Part shown: one piece after another, positions 1-12,808 of the stretch
Layout of the letters: each line of letters opens with the position of its first letter
Position numbering within the stretch: position 1 is the stretch's first letter
Position numbers and translations under genes: made by a program
The notes under the pieces: model-generated
The model's input: the letters and a program-made list of their open reading frames with translations, nothing else
Databases searched by the model: none
What the model was told of the DNA's origin: nothing
Origin: Ectocarpus siliculosus
Lineage: Eukaryota > Sar > Phaeophyceae > Ectocarpales > Ectocarpaceae
Length of the DNA stretch: 64,000 nucleotides
Direction: 5' to 3'
Assembly (NCBI GenBank): GCA_000310025.1
Contig: FN649740.1
Location: 454,952 to 518,951, forward strand

Positions 1-560
1 CACCTTAACATACATTAGGTCGTTCACTTGGGCAATGCTTTGGATTTGGTTGGGGCGCCTGGTGGATGGGTCTTTTTTTTTGCGGGGTTTCTTCCCTTCC
101 CCCCCCCCCCCCCCCGGGGTTTGGGGGGGGGGGGGTAGAGACACGAGGATGAACAACTTTCGTGTGCACTCATGTAATGACTTACGTGCCAGACTGCGTG
201 ACGACCTTTTCATCAACAGAACATCACAACAGAGTGATACTCAGATGATAACGGCCGGACGACTCCATGGATGACGACGACGACGATGGTTTCACCACAG
301 AGCAAGAAACGACACGTCCAAGGCAACGAAACACAGACAACAAACACAACCCAACTAGATGCCCGTGTTCCGAAGCATCCTTGCAGGAGGGAGAGCAAGG
401 TTCAGATAGACCTCTCGCAGGGAGCAAACAACAAACACGCTTATTTCCGCACCAACGCGACAAAACACACACACACATACGCATTGACACAAAACACCAA
501 ACACCAAACACATCAACAGCCAAAGCAGCGGAACAGCAACAACTCCCTCTCCCTCCTTAC
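1..560. other. Left edge, inside or beyond the myosin gene; no exon found
   Basis: I see no further myosin exon here. The stretch has a poly-C run followed by a poly-G run (about 100-135) and a CA-rich segment (about 460-520). Since the myosin head is only about one quarter complete at 561, this is probably intron, with the remaining exons to the left of the window. Confidence 0.5.
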
Positions 561-3500
561 TTCGCGGGGAGAAGGCGGTAATCGCTCCGCTCGCGTGCGC
601 TCGTTCCCTCGAGCAGGTAGTGCATCACGTGGAAGCACCGCTCCCCCGGCGCCTGGCCCGTCACTCTGCTCTTCTCCAACAGGTAGTTGGTCACCTTGCC
701 GCCCCTCAGCATACCCTGCACCACACAGAACAGCCAGTTTGCCCACGATTAGACGGGCCATTCGGTAGAGAGCGAGTGGTCTCTTCAGGGCGGAAGCAGC
801 AGCCAGCGCACTGGTGTGTTGTTATCCTGATCGATTGATTGGTCAGTCTGTTCCGCAGCAAGGTCTGCGGTGTGGGGGAGACTTATGTAGATCCTGCTCT
901 TCGGGTGATGAGGTGCTTCAAGAGCGCGTTCGTTTGACGGGTGACGATTTGTTTAACCAGCCCCTTGTTCCAACCAGCGACGTCTATCTGTTACGCCTCC
1001 AAGCACACAGCAGTTCATGACGATCACAATATTCTGCATGTTTTGGGAAACCAAGAGTAAACATCTGTCGTCTTATCAGATGCTTGACATTTTAATACCG
1101 CCTTCCGCGTGTTTTGGGCACGCGGGCCGTCTGTGTCGCTCTCCTCCGTGAGATACGGTACCGCCACCTTGACCCTCTCCGCCTCAACACCAGGACTGCC
1201 AGACGCCAAGCTCTTACACGCGTACCTTGAAGGTGAACTGCAACTCCATGTACTTCCCGAAGCGCGACGAGTTGTCGTTACGGATGGTCTGCGCGTTGCC
1301 GAAAGCCTCGAGGATGGGGTTGGACTCCAAGAGGTGCCTCTGGACGCCCTCCATCGTGGCTTTCTGCTCCCGCCGGCCATGAAGTGGAACCAGAACGTGC
1401 ACGCGCGTGTAAGGAAACCCGTGTGTGGTGCATACAGCAGTAGACTATTGTAAGGCTGCTCCCAAGATGTTCATTTGGGTCGGTGTTCCTGTGTTGTCTT
1501 GTGAACTGATCTTGAATAGTCAAGCGAATTGGTGGAAAATCGCGATCGGTACATGAAAGAAGCTGAAAATATGCAGGTGGCTTTGATTTTCGTGTAGACT
1601 AGGCATGACAAAACAAGTGTCACGAAATGTGTAAAGTACTTGTACTAGTATAAAGGCGACAAAAGCCAACCCGACAGACCCAGATACAAGTCTCTGACAT
1701 CTCTTCTTCGCGTCTGTCGACAGAAAGACGCACAAAAACCGCTTGGAAAGTCGAAATAACTCGTGTCATGCCTGTTCGACCAAGGTTATCCCTCGAACAG
1801 GTAGTTTTTCTGTGAAGTTATGTTTATTTTCTAAAAATGCCGGGGAGTGGTGGAGTGCTGATCAACCTTGAGAACCTCGCTTGTCCCTTTTCGTCGACTT
1901 CACCGCACCTGCGTCTCGCTCGAGGTCCCCACGGTGGTGACGAAGTGCATCAGCTGCTTGGCCGCTTCCGTCTTACCCGCACCGGACTCCCCCGTAACGA
2001 TGACGCACTGGTCCCTGGAGTCGGCTTGCAAGCTCTTGTATGCTTCCGCCGCCACGCGGTAGATGTGCGGGGCCATGAAGTCGCCACCCCCCTGCACAGG
2101 CAGTGTTAAGCAGTGCAAAGCAGTGCCAAGTGGCAGAGCAGAGTAAAGCAGAGCAAAGCAGGGAAGAGAAGAGCAAAGAAAAGCAGAGTAATGCAGAGCA
2201 GAACAGAGCAAAGTAGTAGAGCAGCAGAGTAAAGCAGAGCAAGAAGAAGCAAAGCGAAGCAGCGCGAGAGGTTGGAGGTGCGGGGTTTCTCCGAAGGCTT
2301 GCGCACCGTTTCGTCGGGCGCGACTGCGGCGGCATCGGTGCCGTCCCCGCTACCGGACGGTACGTACCACGCAAGAATCGCTTCGATTTCATGGAATGGC
2401 TACCACCCTGTCGCAGCTAATAGCGGTCAACCGGACGTGTGACAGATAGCTAGCGAAGACAGAGCCGAGAGTAAGCCGCGGGCCTAGGACTGTTGTTCAG
2501 AGCTACAACAACCGCACCGCACCTAACGCGGCCTCCCGCCCAACCGAAACCAGGCACAGCAGTAGCCGCTACGGCCACACTACCGTTACACTGCTGTTAC
2601 AAGCTACCATTATTGTGCTACGCGTTTTCGAAGCACGGCTGGATGGCACAATCCAATAGAGTACCTTTCGGTGGTAGTAGTCCCTGACGCCCGACGTGTA
2701 GATGCCCTTGCCCCCCATGCTGAGCTGCTTGTAGGGATTCACGGCGATCAGCACCGGTCCGATCGAGGTGTACATGTCTCCCTTCTCGCACCTCGTGCGG
2801 AGAACCTGGTGACGGACATCGCGTGGCCCCGAGATGCGCAGCAACGGTACAGTAGCAGAAGGAGGAGCAGGAGTTGTGTGCGTTGTCGGCTAGGGGGAAG
2901 GGCAACGGTGGAAAGAGCGACCGGGTGGCGTAAGCTTATGGGGATATGCAATGTGGAGCAATCATTCTGGTAAGGGCGGGGAATGCTGCCCCGGGAGTGT
3001 TTTTTTTTCAGTATATGGTACGTGGTTTAGAGACCACAGGCAGGCAGGATTCTTGAGGTTCTTCAAAATATCGCTGGGAGGAGAATGCTTGCCATGGTTC
3101 AGCGTATGATAGTCCAGGCCGTGTAAGAACCCCCCTATAAACGTAGGCGTGGTTGTTTTGGACCCGCACGGCCGACACATGCCGCCAGCTTCGCCGGTCG
3201 GTGCGAGACGTGTGTTGTGTTGACTCAATTGTCGGGTGGGCGCAAATTTTCCGCACAACGGAATGGCGTTGAATGAAGCTTTCGGCGTTCAAAAATATCA
3301 TGATCGGGTGTGGGGAGTGGTGGGGGTGTTCTCATGCGCGGAATACGATGAATTGCGTTAAATGAAAGTGAGGAGATGTGACACTTCACACAACCACACC
3401 GTGGGTGATACCCTTAGACTCTAGCGGATGTGGATGACGTCGGGCGCACTCTGCGCGTCCCCCGTCCTCCGTTGACGGGTCAGGTCAGGTCAGCCCTTGT

Positions 3501-6500
3501 CTTCACCATGACACCACAGCAGTATTGTAACGTCAGCGTCGAGCCGTACGAAAACACCTCCCTTCCACTGGGCAAACAACGGCCGAACCGTCGCGGTGAC
3601 CCGCAAACTGGACTGACTTTGTTGGATTTCCACAACAGGGCATGTGCGAGTGGAGAGATAGACAAAAGAGAAAGAGAGAGGGTGTGTGTCAAGAGAGAGG
3701 CGTTTTCGTACAGCCCAACGCTGATGTCACCATACCATTTATGGTAGTGCCGCGCAGCTTGCCGGATGTCTTCCCGCGGCGTGTGTGAGCGCGTGAGTTA
3801 CACCTACGGCAGTAACCTGAATTTGGGTCGATCGTTTGCTTGCTCGCCGTTGGGTTGGAGTGTGTGTTTGCGTGTTCATCAACCAATCACACCAAACCGG
3901 TCTCATTTCATGATGTCTGTCTATGGTTGTAAAAGATGCAAAAGGTGGATGTATGTGCCAGACGCGTCCCTAGGTACTACTGCTGTTCGTGTTCTGTCGT
4001 GCAGCGACGTGGAGGTTGACGTTCGAGGCCCGAAAGTGACTAGGTGTTTTCAGACAAAAAAAGTAGGCCGAGGAAAAAAAAGAAATGGTATTATGCGTAC
4101 AGTCGGTGAGTAAAAAGTAAGTAATAATAGTCGATGGGTATACCAACCGGATTGTCGGGGATCAAAAAGGACAAAAAAATGCTGTTGCGGCCTTGTGCGC
4201 CGCGGTGATGTTGGCCCTCGAGACTTGCAAGAAAATTCGTAAAACCTCATGTTCATGCTGTGCATGGGCCCTGGCCATGTTGCCCAGGGGTCATACCGGG
4301 ATTTGGAGTTGTTCCACTTGCTCACTGGAGGTGGCCGCGAGGCGTTATTCCAGGACTAACTGCTGCTTTTTATTTTTCCTTTTTCTTCACTTTTCTTAGA
4401 TCCCCGGAGACGTCTACTTACAGCCCCTGGTGTGTGTGTTGTTCCTTTTGAACATCTGTCCCGATCTGTTGATTGCTCCTGCGGTGATCGTGTTCAGCAA
4501 ACACTACCGATCAGCTCCTGGGGATAGTTCGAGGATGTTGAGGCAGCAACTCGGATATAACCTCAAGCCTGTGATGTTCTGAAAGGATTCGGTCGATCTG
4601 CAATGGCTGCGGCGATGTATTATTAGCGACGACATCCAAAGCGTTGCCGAGTTCATCAAGACGAGTGTACAAGCTACGCCACAGCTGCTGAGTGTGTGCT
4701 CCGAGACATGCATAATATGTAATCAAGTGATGCCTCCGGAGTGAGCCCTCCAGAGTGGGCTCATAAATGCATACTACTTTATTATATGCATATTTACAAA
4801 AGCATAATTGCTCACTTTGACGAACTTGGGGCAAGTTTCAGTTGTGTTGGCCCTTTTTATCCCCCCGCTCTGTTCGAATGTTTGTAATGTTAACCGTTCA
4901 TATGTATGCATACCAATGGTGTTCACGTCATCCTCGTGATGGGCGCGTTCCGAAACTACAGTAAGCAGCCCCTTTCATGTACGCCTACTTATTTAGGCAT
5001 AGGCATATTCAGGACCTACCCCCTACCTGAAAATAGACTATTCATCTAAAATTTTTAGCCTGAGGCCAAGCGCTGAATGCTGCTTGCCTCCGTCTACTCC
5101 ACACAAGTCAACCTTTGTCTAGTGACGGCAGCCATGCAATCATGCGATGGATGCCGCGCTTATATCTTACTCTTGGAGTACACTTCGTACTCCGTATGCA
5201 GCTCGCCTGGCAGCATTATCCATCGGAAATGGACGCAAATGACGGCGTGTGTGCTCTCTGCTGGTGTCTACTGCTGCTGCTGTACGCCTAATAGTGAAGA
5301 ACAGGAATTCGGTTGATATGCCATTCCTTCCTCTGTTTGTGTTTTCATGGGTGGTCTCCGTGAGAAGCACGGCCACCATGAAAGAAAGCCGCGGCTCCAT
5401 GTCAAGACAGGAGAGAGAGCAGGATGGAAAATTTTGAGCAGCAGCAGGGCTAACAAACTATTTTCTCCTATTTATTTTCTGAGGAAACGCGGAAGGTTTT
5501 CGGTTTTTTAATTTTTTCTGCGAGGAAGGTTGGCAACACGGGTGGTGGATAGATGGATGTTTTCGCTAAAGCGTTGTGGCTGGTGCGCCTTGGGGCCTCA
5601 CGTGTATGGACGTACTGTAAGTTAAATCCGTCCACGGGCAGCGGTGAATTCTTTCTCAACGTCAAACGGAGCATTGAGCATTCTACCAGTAACGATGTTG
5701 ATACTATGCATATGTACCGGAGTTCATGGAATGTTAGAGAGGAGGTTCGATTTCGAAAATCGGCGGTCGGGTCGGGACTCTTTTTTTTTTTCCCCGTGAG
5801 AGGACAGACACCGTGTGCTGGGAAGGAAAAGAATGCCGGAAGTGCAGCGGTCAACTCATGCTCCGCCCCATCTCTCGACTACGAGTGGACAATAGAGGAC
5901 ACAGCAGAAGCAGCGCATATGGATGAAGAGAACACAGCAGTACGAGTAGTTATCGCTGATTGCGGACAGCTCGGCGTTTTCAAGCGGTTCATGCGGACAC
6001 ATCTAACCACGAGCTATAATGTCTCATGTGAGAGGCGCCGTCATGACAGCAAACAGCAAACCGGAAAAATACGGGGGAGATCGGTTGACACATTTCGTCC
6101 GTATTGTGTGCGGTTGCTCTTGACCATGCGTGCGTTCACGCGCGAGGCAAGCCATCCTCCTTGGCCATGAGCAACAGGCAACAGACGTACACTTAACAGC
6201 GACCCCGAACTACAGCAGCAGCAGCGAACATTGACAGACGCATGTTGCATCGGCTATAAAAAAAGTGTCCGTGTGCCGCCGTCGAGCCAAGCCATGAATC
6301 GGAACATCCGAAGCGGGCTTGATGCACACGCCTGGGAAATCACCACCGAGACACCGAGAAGCCTCTCCCGTCCTCCGTTCTCACCTCGACGATGCCCTCA
6401 TTGCTAACGTTCTCGAGCAACACCAAGTCATCCACGCTTCCCCTCGAGTTCACTTTGTCGTAAAACTGAGAATAGTCGATGGCATCCAAAGCCTTCGCCG

Positions 6501-6609
6501 CGCCGCGGGCAGCAGCGCGCGGAGGCGAGCCGCCGGGGACGCGCCCCGCCTTCCCGGACGCCTGCTTCTTCTTCTTCTTGCCCCAGAGCGAACCCTTGCG
6601 CCCCCTCAT
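561..6609 (-). CDS. Class-I-like myosin heavy chain, N-terminal motor part (partial, 5 exons seen)
   Basis: Actin-based motor ATPase. Exons in transcript order: 6609-6385, 2805-2665, 2091-1909, 1363-1226, 715-561; all junctions seen are GT-AG and in phase. Exon 1 begins at ATG 6609 with a short basic stretch (KKKKK) and ends in [17 protein letters not shown]. Exon 2 continues with [14 protein letters not shown]. Exon 3 carries the P-loop [12 protein letters not shown]. Exon 4 carries switch [11 protein letters not shown], after [16 protein letters not shown]. Exon 5 carries YLLEKSRV and [15 protein letters not shown]. The order and spacing match the myosin head, and the very short N terminus with VDD-LL fits class I better than class II or V (family knowledge; class is inferred). 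Intron 1 is about 3.6 kb (2806-6384) with no gene recognised in it. The 3' part of the gene is outside the window. Confidence 0.88.
1775..1838. repeat. Dispersed repeat, copy 1
   Basis: About 60 bp containing TTCGACCAAGGTTATC, CTCGAACAGGTAGT and TCTGTGAAGTTATG, ending in TTTTCTAAAAA. Related copies lie at 12951-13015 and, more diverged, at 13674-13776. All three are in non-coding DNA. Confidence 0.65.
2100..2262 (-). repeat. Degenerate short-unit repeat in myosin intron 2
   Basis: About 160 bp of imperfect AGCAGAGTAA/AGCAAAGC-like units. On the gene's strand this is an almost pure pyrimidine/TGC tract that ends right at the acceptor at 2092-2093, so it forms an unusually long polypyrimidine tract. 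Confidence 0.7.
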
Positions 6610-7172
6610 GGCTCGCACGCAGCTCGGCCGAGAGGAGAGAGGGAGGGATCAAATCAGAACAATACGTCCCTCTCCTTGCTAAGTAGCGACGGCGTACTGC
6701 GTTCGTGCTAGGAGCAACCGCTCCGAATGACAAAGGCACTGACGGGATGTTCAGCAGTAGCTCAGACTCGGGCTGGCCGATCCGTACGCCTCGCGAGGCT
6801 AGAGCGTGCAAAAAGCGGGGTTACGCCTGTGTTTTTATCCACAGCCCTCCGGCAGCGGTGGGTGTGCGGACGTGCGTATTCTCGAGACACCAACCACGCA
6901 CTGCCCTGTGGTTATTTTGAAAAGAAGCTTTGGTGAAGAGAGAGCAGTGCAGACGTGCAGACCATCAACCGAAAAAAAAAACTGGGCAACAAGATCAGGT
7001 GGGATTCCTACAGTCCTTTACCGACGAAATCACCCCGCTCTCTCCATATCTCTCTCTCCTCCACACCAGCACGTGACCAAATCTACAGCATGTTGGCAAT
7101 GCGTTCCTCCTCTCTCTACCACACTCATTGCGTTTGTTCAGACGTGAACATGGACGACACATGTACCCGCGA

Positions 7173-7174
<2 letters not shown>

Positions 7175-7233
<59 letters not shown>
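7175..7233. repeat. (GA)n microsatellite
   Basis: About 58 bp of nearly pure GA dinucleotide. Confidence 0.95.
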
Positions 7234-7234
<1 letters not shown>

Positions 7235-8282
7235 CAGATCATGCGGTGAACCAATCAATAGATACGGGAGACAGATCATCATCGCGTGTCCAGGAGAGCA
7301 GCAGCAGCAGAGCAGCAGCAAAGCAGCAGCATCTGCTGGGCGCACTGCAAAGTCTGGTCATGTCCACACTCACAACCTCTAGGCGCGATAGAGGGGAGAC
7401 GAGCCCACCGACAAACAATTAAAAAGGCGATTTCAATGCTGCCGGTCCCGAAGAAAACATACACTTACAGCTTGGGCACACATACATTGTAGAGCAAGTG
7501 TACGCATTTGACGGAAGCACTAAATCTGGTGTGAATTCGAATGTTCGAATCCCAACGGGTCAACGTGATGCAAATATTATTATATTATTCCACATTTTTT
7601 TTTGTCTACCGCAGTAAGGCACGCGCCGACGCTTTTGCGGCAAGGCAGGCTGAGAATCTTAATCTTCTCGCAACGACAAACGAAGAAACGCCTTCAACAA
7701 GACTTCAGAAAAAGATACACTACTGTAAAAACCGGGGGAATTGGAGACTTGGTGTACAAATCATATAATATTATAACAACAGCAGTTACCAGTGTAGAGC
7801 TGCACTGTATTCCCCCTGTGTGGACAAGGACAGCAAGCCCACCCTATCACCCTATTTGCCATTTAGACGACAGGACGTACACATGCCTTCGAGCGGAGTA
7901 CACATGACTATCTCGAACCCATCGAGCATCTTCTAACTTCCACAATAACCTCTTGATCTAATCACATTGCTGCCGCTGCTGTGGGTCATGTTGGCAGCTG
8001 TGTTCCCGGCGTCACCGGTGTTCTATTCCACATCCCGTCGTTTCGTCGGCGGTACGAAAGTTGGCCTGTCTGAGGGACATACCTACAAAGCTGACACAAG
8101 GCACCCGGTACTGGAGATCCCGACAATGAACTACAGTTTTTACACCTCATCTAAATGCATACATACTGCTGTATGCATACGCTCCAGAGAACGAAATCGC
8201 AGACAGCAGACATGGATGGTCTAATAAATAACTAAACCAGAAATTAGAATAATGCGGGATAAAGCGGCTTCGCAACACACGC

Positions 8283-8388
8283 CAGTTTATGTTTGGAGTA
8301 GGTTGGAGAGTTTGTTGGTGAACATCACTCGCATCCGATGCGAATGATGTTGACCTACAAACTCTCCAACCTACCTCAACATAAACAG
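8283..8388. repeat. Long imperfect palindrome (hairpin), arms about 52 bp
   Basis: The left arm (8283-8335) and right arm (8337-8388) are reverse complements with few mismatches. Shared pieces include TAGGTTGGAGAGTTTGT and AACATCA-TCGCATC. The apex is GCATC-C-GATGC. The loop is almost absent, so a transcript would form a long stem. Confidence 0.85.
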
Positions 8389-8622
8389 ACGGGGTCTAAA
8401 AAACTCAGTCGACCTTCACGCCTGTGCAGCCTCACCACAAGGTTAAACTACGCCGACATCAATGTCCCAATGCCAACTAATAATGCTTACCTTGCGAACT
8501 CTCCACATCTACTCAGCAAAAACTGACGGGTCTAAAAATCAGTAGACCTTCACGCCTGTGCAGCCTCAAATGAACGGGTGCTATACACCCAACGATTGAA
8601 AAACAATGTCCCAATGCCAATT
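8388..8622. repeat. Direct repeats flanking the hairpin
   Basis: A block of about 45 bp at 8388-8433 (starting GACGGGGTCTAAAAA, ending GCCTGTGCAGCCTCA) recurs at 8525-8568. A second shared block, AATGTCCCAATGCCAA, occurs at 8461 and 8605. The second block pair sits at the same relative spacing, so this is a diverged duplication of roughly 140 bp. Confidence 0.75.
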
Positions 8623-9384
8623 CCATCTGGTACAGGAGTGTATCCCACTCGCAAAGTCGTCAACACGGTCTTCTCTCTCGAAGCTGCGTAATGTCTCCAG
8701 CTTTTCTTGCCGCAGTCTGCTACAGCAACAGAGCAGCACAACCACCTAGTTACGACGTACTAACCAACCGGATGAGAAGCACGCCGGGAAAGCAAACGGC
8801 AAGGGCCGTCGGGAAGAAGAGAAACCGAGGGGGGGAGGGGGGGGGGCGACGACGGGAAGAACAGCAGTGCCATCAAAACGCGATGTCGAAATGATTCGAT
8901 ACAAAGTGCTAACCGCTAACGGCTCTCGTCGTGTGAACACACCGCTGCATCGACGACAATTAACAAAACGGAAGTGCAACAGGGGAAGAGAAAGGCGTGT
9001 TCCACCTTCAAAACCTTTGCCAGTCCTCGCAATACCCGTCCGTCGCGTACGGACAACAGAGTATTACGCACATGGACATGCCCGCCCGACTCGCCGTCGC
9101 GGCGGCCCTTGCGTATACCCCACACCAACCCGACTCAGAACTGCTGCCTCTCCCCTGCGCTAAATAAAAACCAAGCCACCGAATCAAACACGCACCTGGC
9201 ATACATAAGATATAGCGGCCGACCACGCCGAGACCAATCTCTTGTCCATACAAGCCCCCCCCCCCCCCTCCTCTGCGAGCGCGGGTGAATCGAGTCCACA
9301 CCCGTAACACGGCCAAGCTGCTCAAACGACGGAAGCAAACCAGACCACCTTCGGCCTTCACGAAACCCACCATGCCTCAACGCC

Positions 9385-11193
9385 TCAACACCTCCCCCTC
9401 GCAATCCCACCGCCTCCGCCCCCACCGCGCCCGCCCCTTCGCCCCCACCCCCCACCCCTACCCCGGGGCCCCGCTGCACCCCAAGGCCCGCCGCCTCGAT
9501 GGGGAGGAGATCGTTTTCGACGCGGCAAGTCAAGGTGGTTCTGCGGAGATGGGAGCCCCAGGTGGGGGGGGGGTCCACGGCCGGCGCTTGGCCCCGGCAG
9601 GGGTGGGGGTGACAGTGGTGACATCGGGCTGCCGGGGGGGGGGGGACTCATGTAAACGCTTGCCGTAGTCGGTAGACCATTGGGGACGGGGGGGCTGTAG
9701 AGGGGTGCTGGGAGAGGGGCGAGCGACACGCCCGCTGATATCGTTGCTCTCTGGTGGGCGTTGAGGAGCAAGTTGGTAGCGGTCTCGGTGACGATGCTCG
9801 ACAGGAAGGCGATGGTGGCGTCGCCGTGAGGAGCCGACCGGATCAGCCGAAGGACGGGGTTGTCGGCTGGCTCGCCCGAGCCCCCCTGTGGCTGCAGCAC
9901 GTGGTTGAGGAGGAACTCCACCACGGTGAAGGTTTGGAGGCGGAGCTCGGAGGGGACGGGCACCTGGGAGGGCGAGAGGTTCATCGGAGGGTGTAAGGAT
10001 GATTGTCGACCCCACGGGCGTCACCTCTTGGGCAAGACCGCAGAATGGGCAAAAGGAGGTACCGCTGCACTGCCTCTTTACCTTCTTTCCATTGGCTGCA
10101 AACAGCGCGGTGTGCCGGTCCTGCCGCATGGTTTGGAACCCAGCAATCACACCGCAAAGCCTGAAACCGTCAAGAACCTCCCTGGCACCTGGAGCAGACT
10201 ATGCAAATACAGCTCCTGCCCCATGCACTTATTCCTCTTCGGAAAGCACCGACAACAGCACCGCCGTGCACCAACCAAACCACAGCCTACTCACCACTTC
10301 CATGACCACGCGTTCAGCCCCCGGGGGAGCACCGTCGAAGTGCTTCCGCAGCATGGACGAGCCGTCCAAAACGCTGTCGAGAAGGGCGCACCGTTCGGGA
10401 CAGCCGGTCGCGACTGCTGAAAAAAATCGCGCCTCGTCTTCGCCGAACGCACCCGCGAAAGCCCTCGACGAGAAGCTGAGCGCACCCCCCCGGAGGACGT
10501 TTCCCTGGAACTCCCTGAGGCGTCCGTCGAACTCGCGCACGACCTGGCGTTTAAAGTGTTTCGGGGATGTCGTGTAGCCATTGTTTCGGTAAAAAGTAAC
10601 TGGCCAACACGGCTCAAAATGTAGGAGTCGTTTAAGTCAGCATGTGGGGGGAAAGTAGCGGCATTGACGTGCTGCCACCGCCGCCCACGTACGTACAAGT
10701 CGTTTCGCTGACACCGCGCGAAAAGAAAACATGGGCCCGAGTGGCACCGACTGCTATCCATTCGGCCGACGGGCGTCGTGGCTAGCCGCAGCGTCTTTCG
10801 CGGGTAGCGTTTTTCGTTCACATGTGCTAACGATGCTGACGTTTTTAGAAACGAGGTGACATCACCCCAATAACGTCTCCGCTCCCAAAACTCAATTCAG
10901 CAGCGACCCCCAAAAATAACAGCATGCAGTTCCAAACGTGCTGCAAAAGCAAAGGCAGAGCCACCAAAGATCTCCAAGCGCGCACCTCGAGGGGGTCTCG
11001 GTCCGAACCGTTTGCGGCACGCGACAGCGGAGGAGGAGCAGGGGCATCGCCCTGCATTGGTTGGGCCGCACCCCCACCACCTTGTACCCTATCCGCGTCG
11101 CGTTTAGCAATCTGCGTGAGCCTTTGGCGAAAAGCACAACGGCCGGGGGAGGGGGAGATCTCCTTAGAAGATTGCTGTATGATGTTGACTTCT
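9385..11193 (-). CDS. Four minus-strand exons of unknown function, probable C-terminal extension of the RNase III gene
   Basis: Exons 11193-10866, 10543-10295, 10177-10082 and 9963-9385 (stop at 9385) join in phase with GT-AG borders. The first exon is the least certain. Its start completes the split Arg codon left by the RNase III exon ending at 11658, so with that gene the seven exons give 620 codons exactly. Visible features are a hydrophobic stretch near the end of the first exon (ALPLLLQHVWNCMLLFLG), compact helical-looking exons 2-3 (REFDGRLREFQGN; GVIAGFQTMRQDRHTALF), then a Pro-rich and Arg/Gly-rich tail. I recognise no domain. It could instead be a separate gene whose first exon I missed. 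Confidence 0.5.
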
Positions 11194-11584
11194 CTTTGGA
11201 GGTAAGTTTTCGGCGGGACAAGGGGGACGGAGGACTAGAGGCTAGGACGATACTACATGGATTTGGCCACAATGTCGAATGTTTCCTGGTACTGTAAAGG
11301 CTGCGCGTGTGTCCGAGAGCCAAGCCGCTGCCGCAATACATCCATGGGCACAGCGCCAAATATTATTATCGGATGCTACGTCGTTCTTGCTCACCAAGGT
11401 CGTACTGGGGAAACCCCCGAAAAAATGCCACTGTTGAAATATTCAAAAGAGATTAACCAAACCTCATCTATACGAGAAGCGCGCACTACACCTGGAAGGC
11501 AGAGGTCCATGCCCGATTTCCAACCGTAACCAAAACGTGCAGCAGCTACAGGACGTGCCAACCGTGCGGCGGTCGAAAAAAACA

Positions 11585-11608
11585 CACACACACACACACA
11601 CACACACG
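11585..11608. repeat. (CA)n tract
   Basis: Short CA dinucleotide repeat in the intron after the third RNase III exon. Confidence 0.85.
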
Positions 11609-11657
11609 ACACCCTGCGGCTGCTGCAGTCGTAGACCAGGCGGCGATTGCTGATTAC

Positions 11658-12753
11658 CTGTGCGCGAGGTTCATAAGCTTGCGGGGCTCCTCCGCCGGCG
11701 GCCTCGGCGGCGTGTGCGTGTGCGTGTGCGTGTGCGGGTGACGAGGGTGCGGCGGCTGTCGTGGCTCCTGTAATCGCCGGCCGTGCTTGTAGGACGGGAT
11801 GACTCTGGCCAGGATGGCGTGAATCGGTTCGAGGTCTGAGCATCCCCCGGCATCGACGTAAACGGCACCTGTCCACGGAAGGAAGAAGTTTGTGGGATGA
11901 TGATGATCACACCGGGTAGGGCAAAGAGAATAGGGCGTGCCAAAGGGCGTGCCATACGACGGCCGCTGCTGCTCCAACACCACCATGAGGAGCGGGCGGG
12001 AAATTTCGGGTTGACTGGCCCAAACCTACTGTTACGCCTGGCCAACCTTGCCAGCCACATACGAAGGAATCGAGGTTTGCTCTGTGCAGTGAGTAATGAA
12101 AAAGCACGCTGTGTTTCGTGGTGTGGCTGCGGCCGGCGACCTGCCGTGGACATCATCGGGGTGCGATGTACACTACCCACGAAAAAGTTAAGAAGTTGCT
12201 TCGACAAAGTAGTGACGGCAGTGGCACCATGGATCACTTTGCAGGCACAGGATGATTTGTTTGGAGAGACTCGATATTTGTTATGGTTCATCTCGGTGTT
12301 GATTGAACAAGCCAAAGAGAAAAAATCGCCGTCGTAACATACACAAGGGTAACTCACCCAAAACAGCCTCGAAGCAATCCGCAAGAATCTTGGTCCCTCC
12401 CACCGGTTGACCGTGCCCGATGCGAAGATAAGGTAACTGTCAAAGGCAACATCGGATCCCATACTTAGCGCGCGGGGACTTGTAACATGGTCAAGCGCGA
12501 GCAGAAATATTGTTATTGAGGAGGATGGTCAAGCCGTTGAACGGTCAAAAACGATACTGGCGGGATTCCATGCATGCTGGAAGACCAGAAAATACGAGGC
12601 GAGAGAGCCGACCTCTGGATACACAGGCAACGCAACAACCCACCGGACCCTTTTTTGGCACATGGTGGCATGCAGTGGAATTGCATACCCGGTCATGGGC
12701 CGTGGAGAGGAGACAATGGTTGGTTGTAGATGCACCGCACTGCCGCAGCAATC

Positions 12754-12808
<55 letters not shown>

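Larger units (their letters stand above)
6610..9384. other. Intergenic region between myosin 5' end and the next minus-strand gene
   Basis: I find no supported gene. It holds a GA microsatellite (7175-7233), AGC-rich tracts near 7294-7330, a long hairpin with direct repeats (8283-8622), and a poly-G patch near 8830. Open frames across the GA tract are repeat artefacts. Confidence 0.6.

Noticed and set aside
7128-7422. Arg/Glu-repeat open frames
   Set aside because: They are translations of the GA microsatellite in three frames, with no flanking coding signal.
10866-11193. Exon considered as the start of a nucleotidyltransferase (TRF4-like) domain because of EISPSPGRCAFRQRL
   Set aside because: No GS-x(n)-DxD catalytic motif follows in the next exons, so the resemblance is probably chance.
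12345-12462. Minus-strand frame resembling part of an augmin (HAUS6) protein (VNRWEGPRFLRIASRLF)
   Set aside because: The overlapping frame gives an in-phase RNase III exon (GGTKILADCFEAVLG) with exact splice sites on both sides, which explains the stretch fully.
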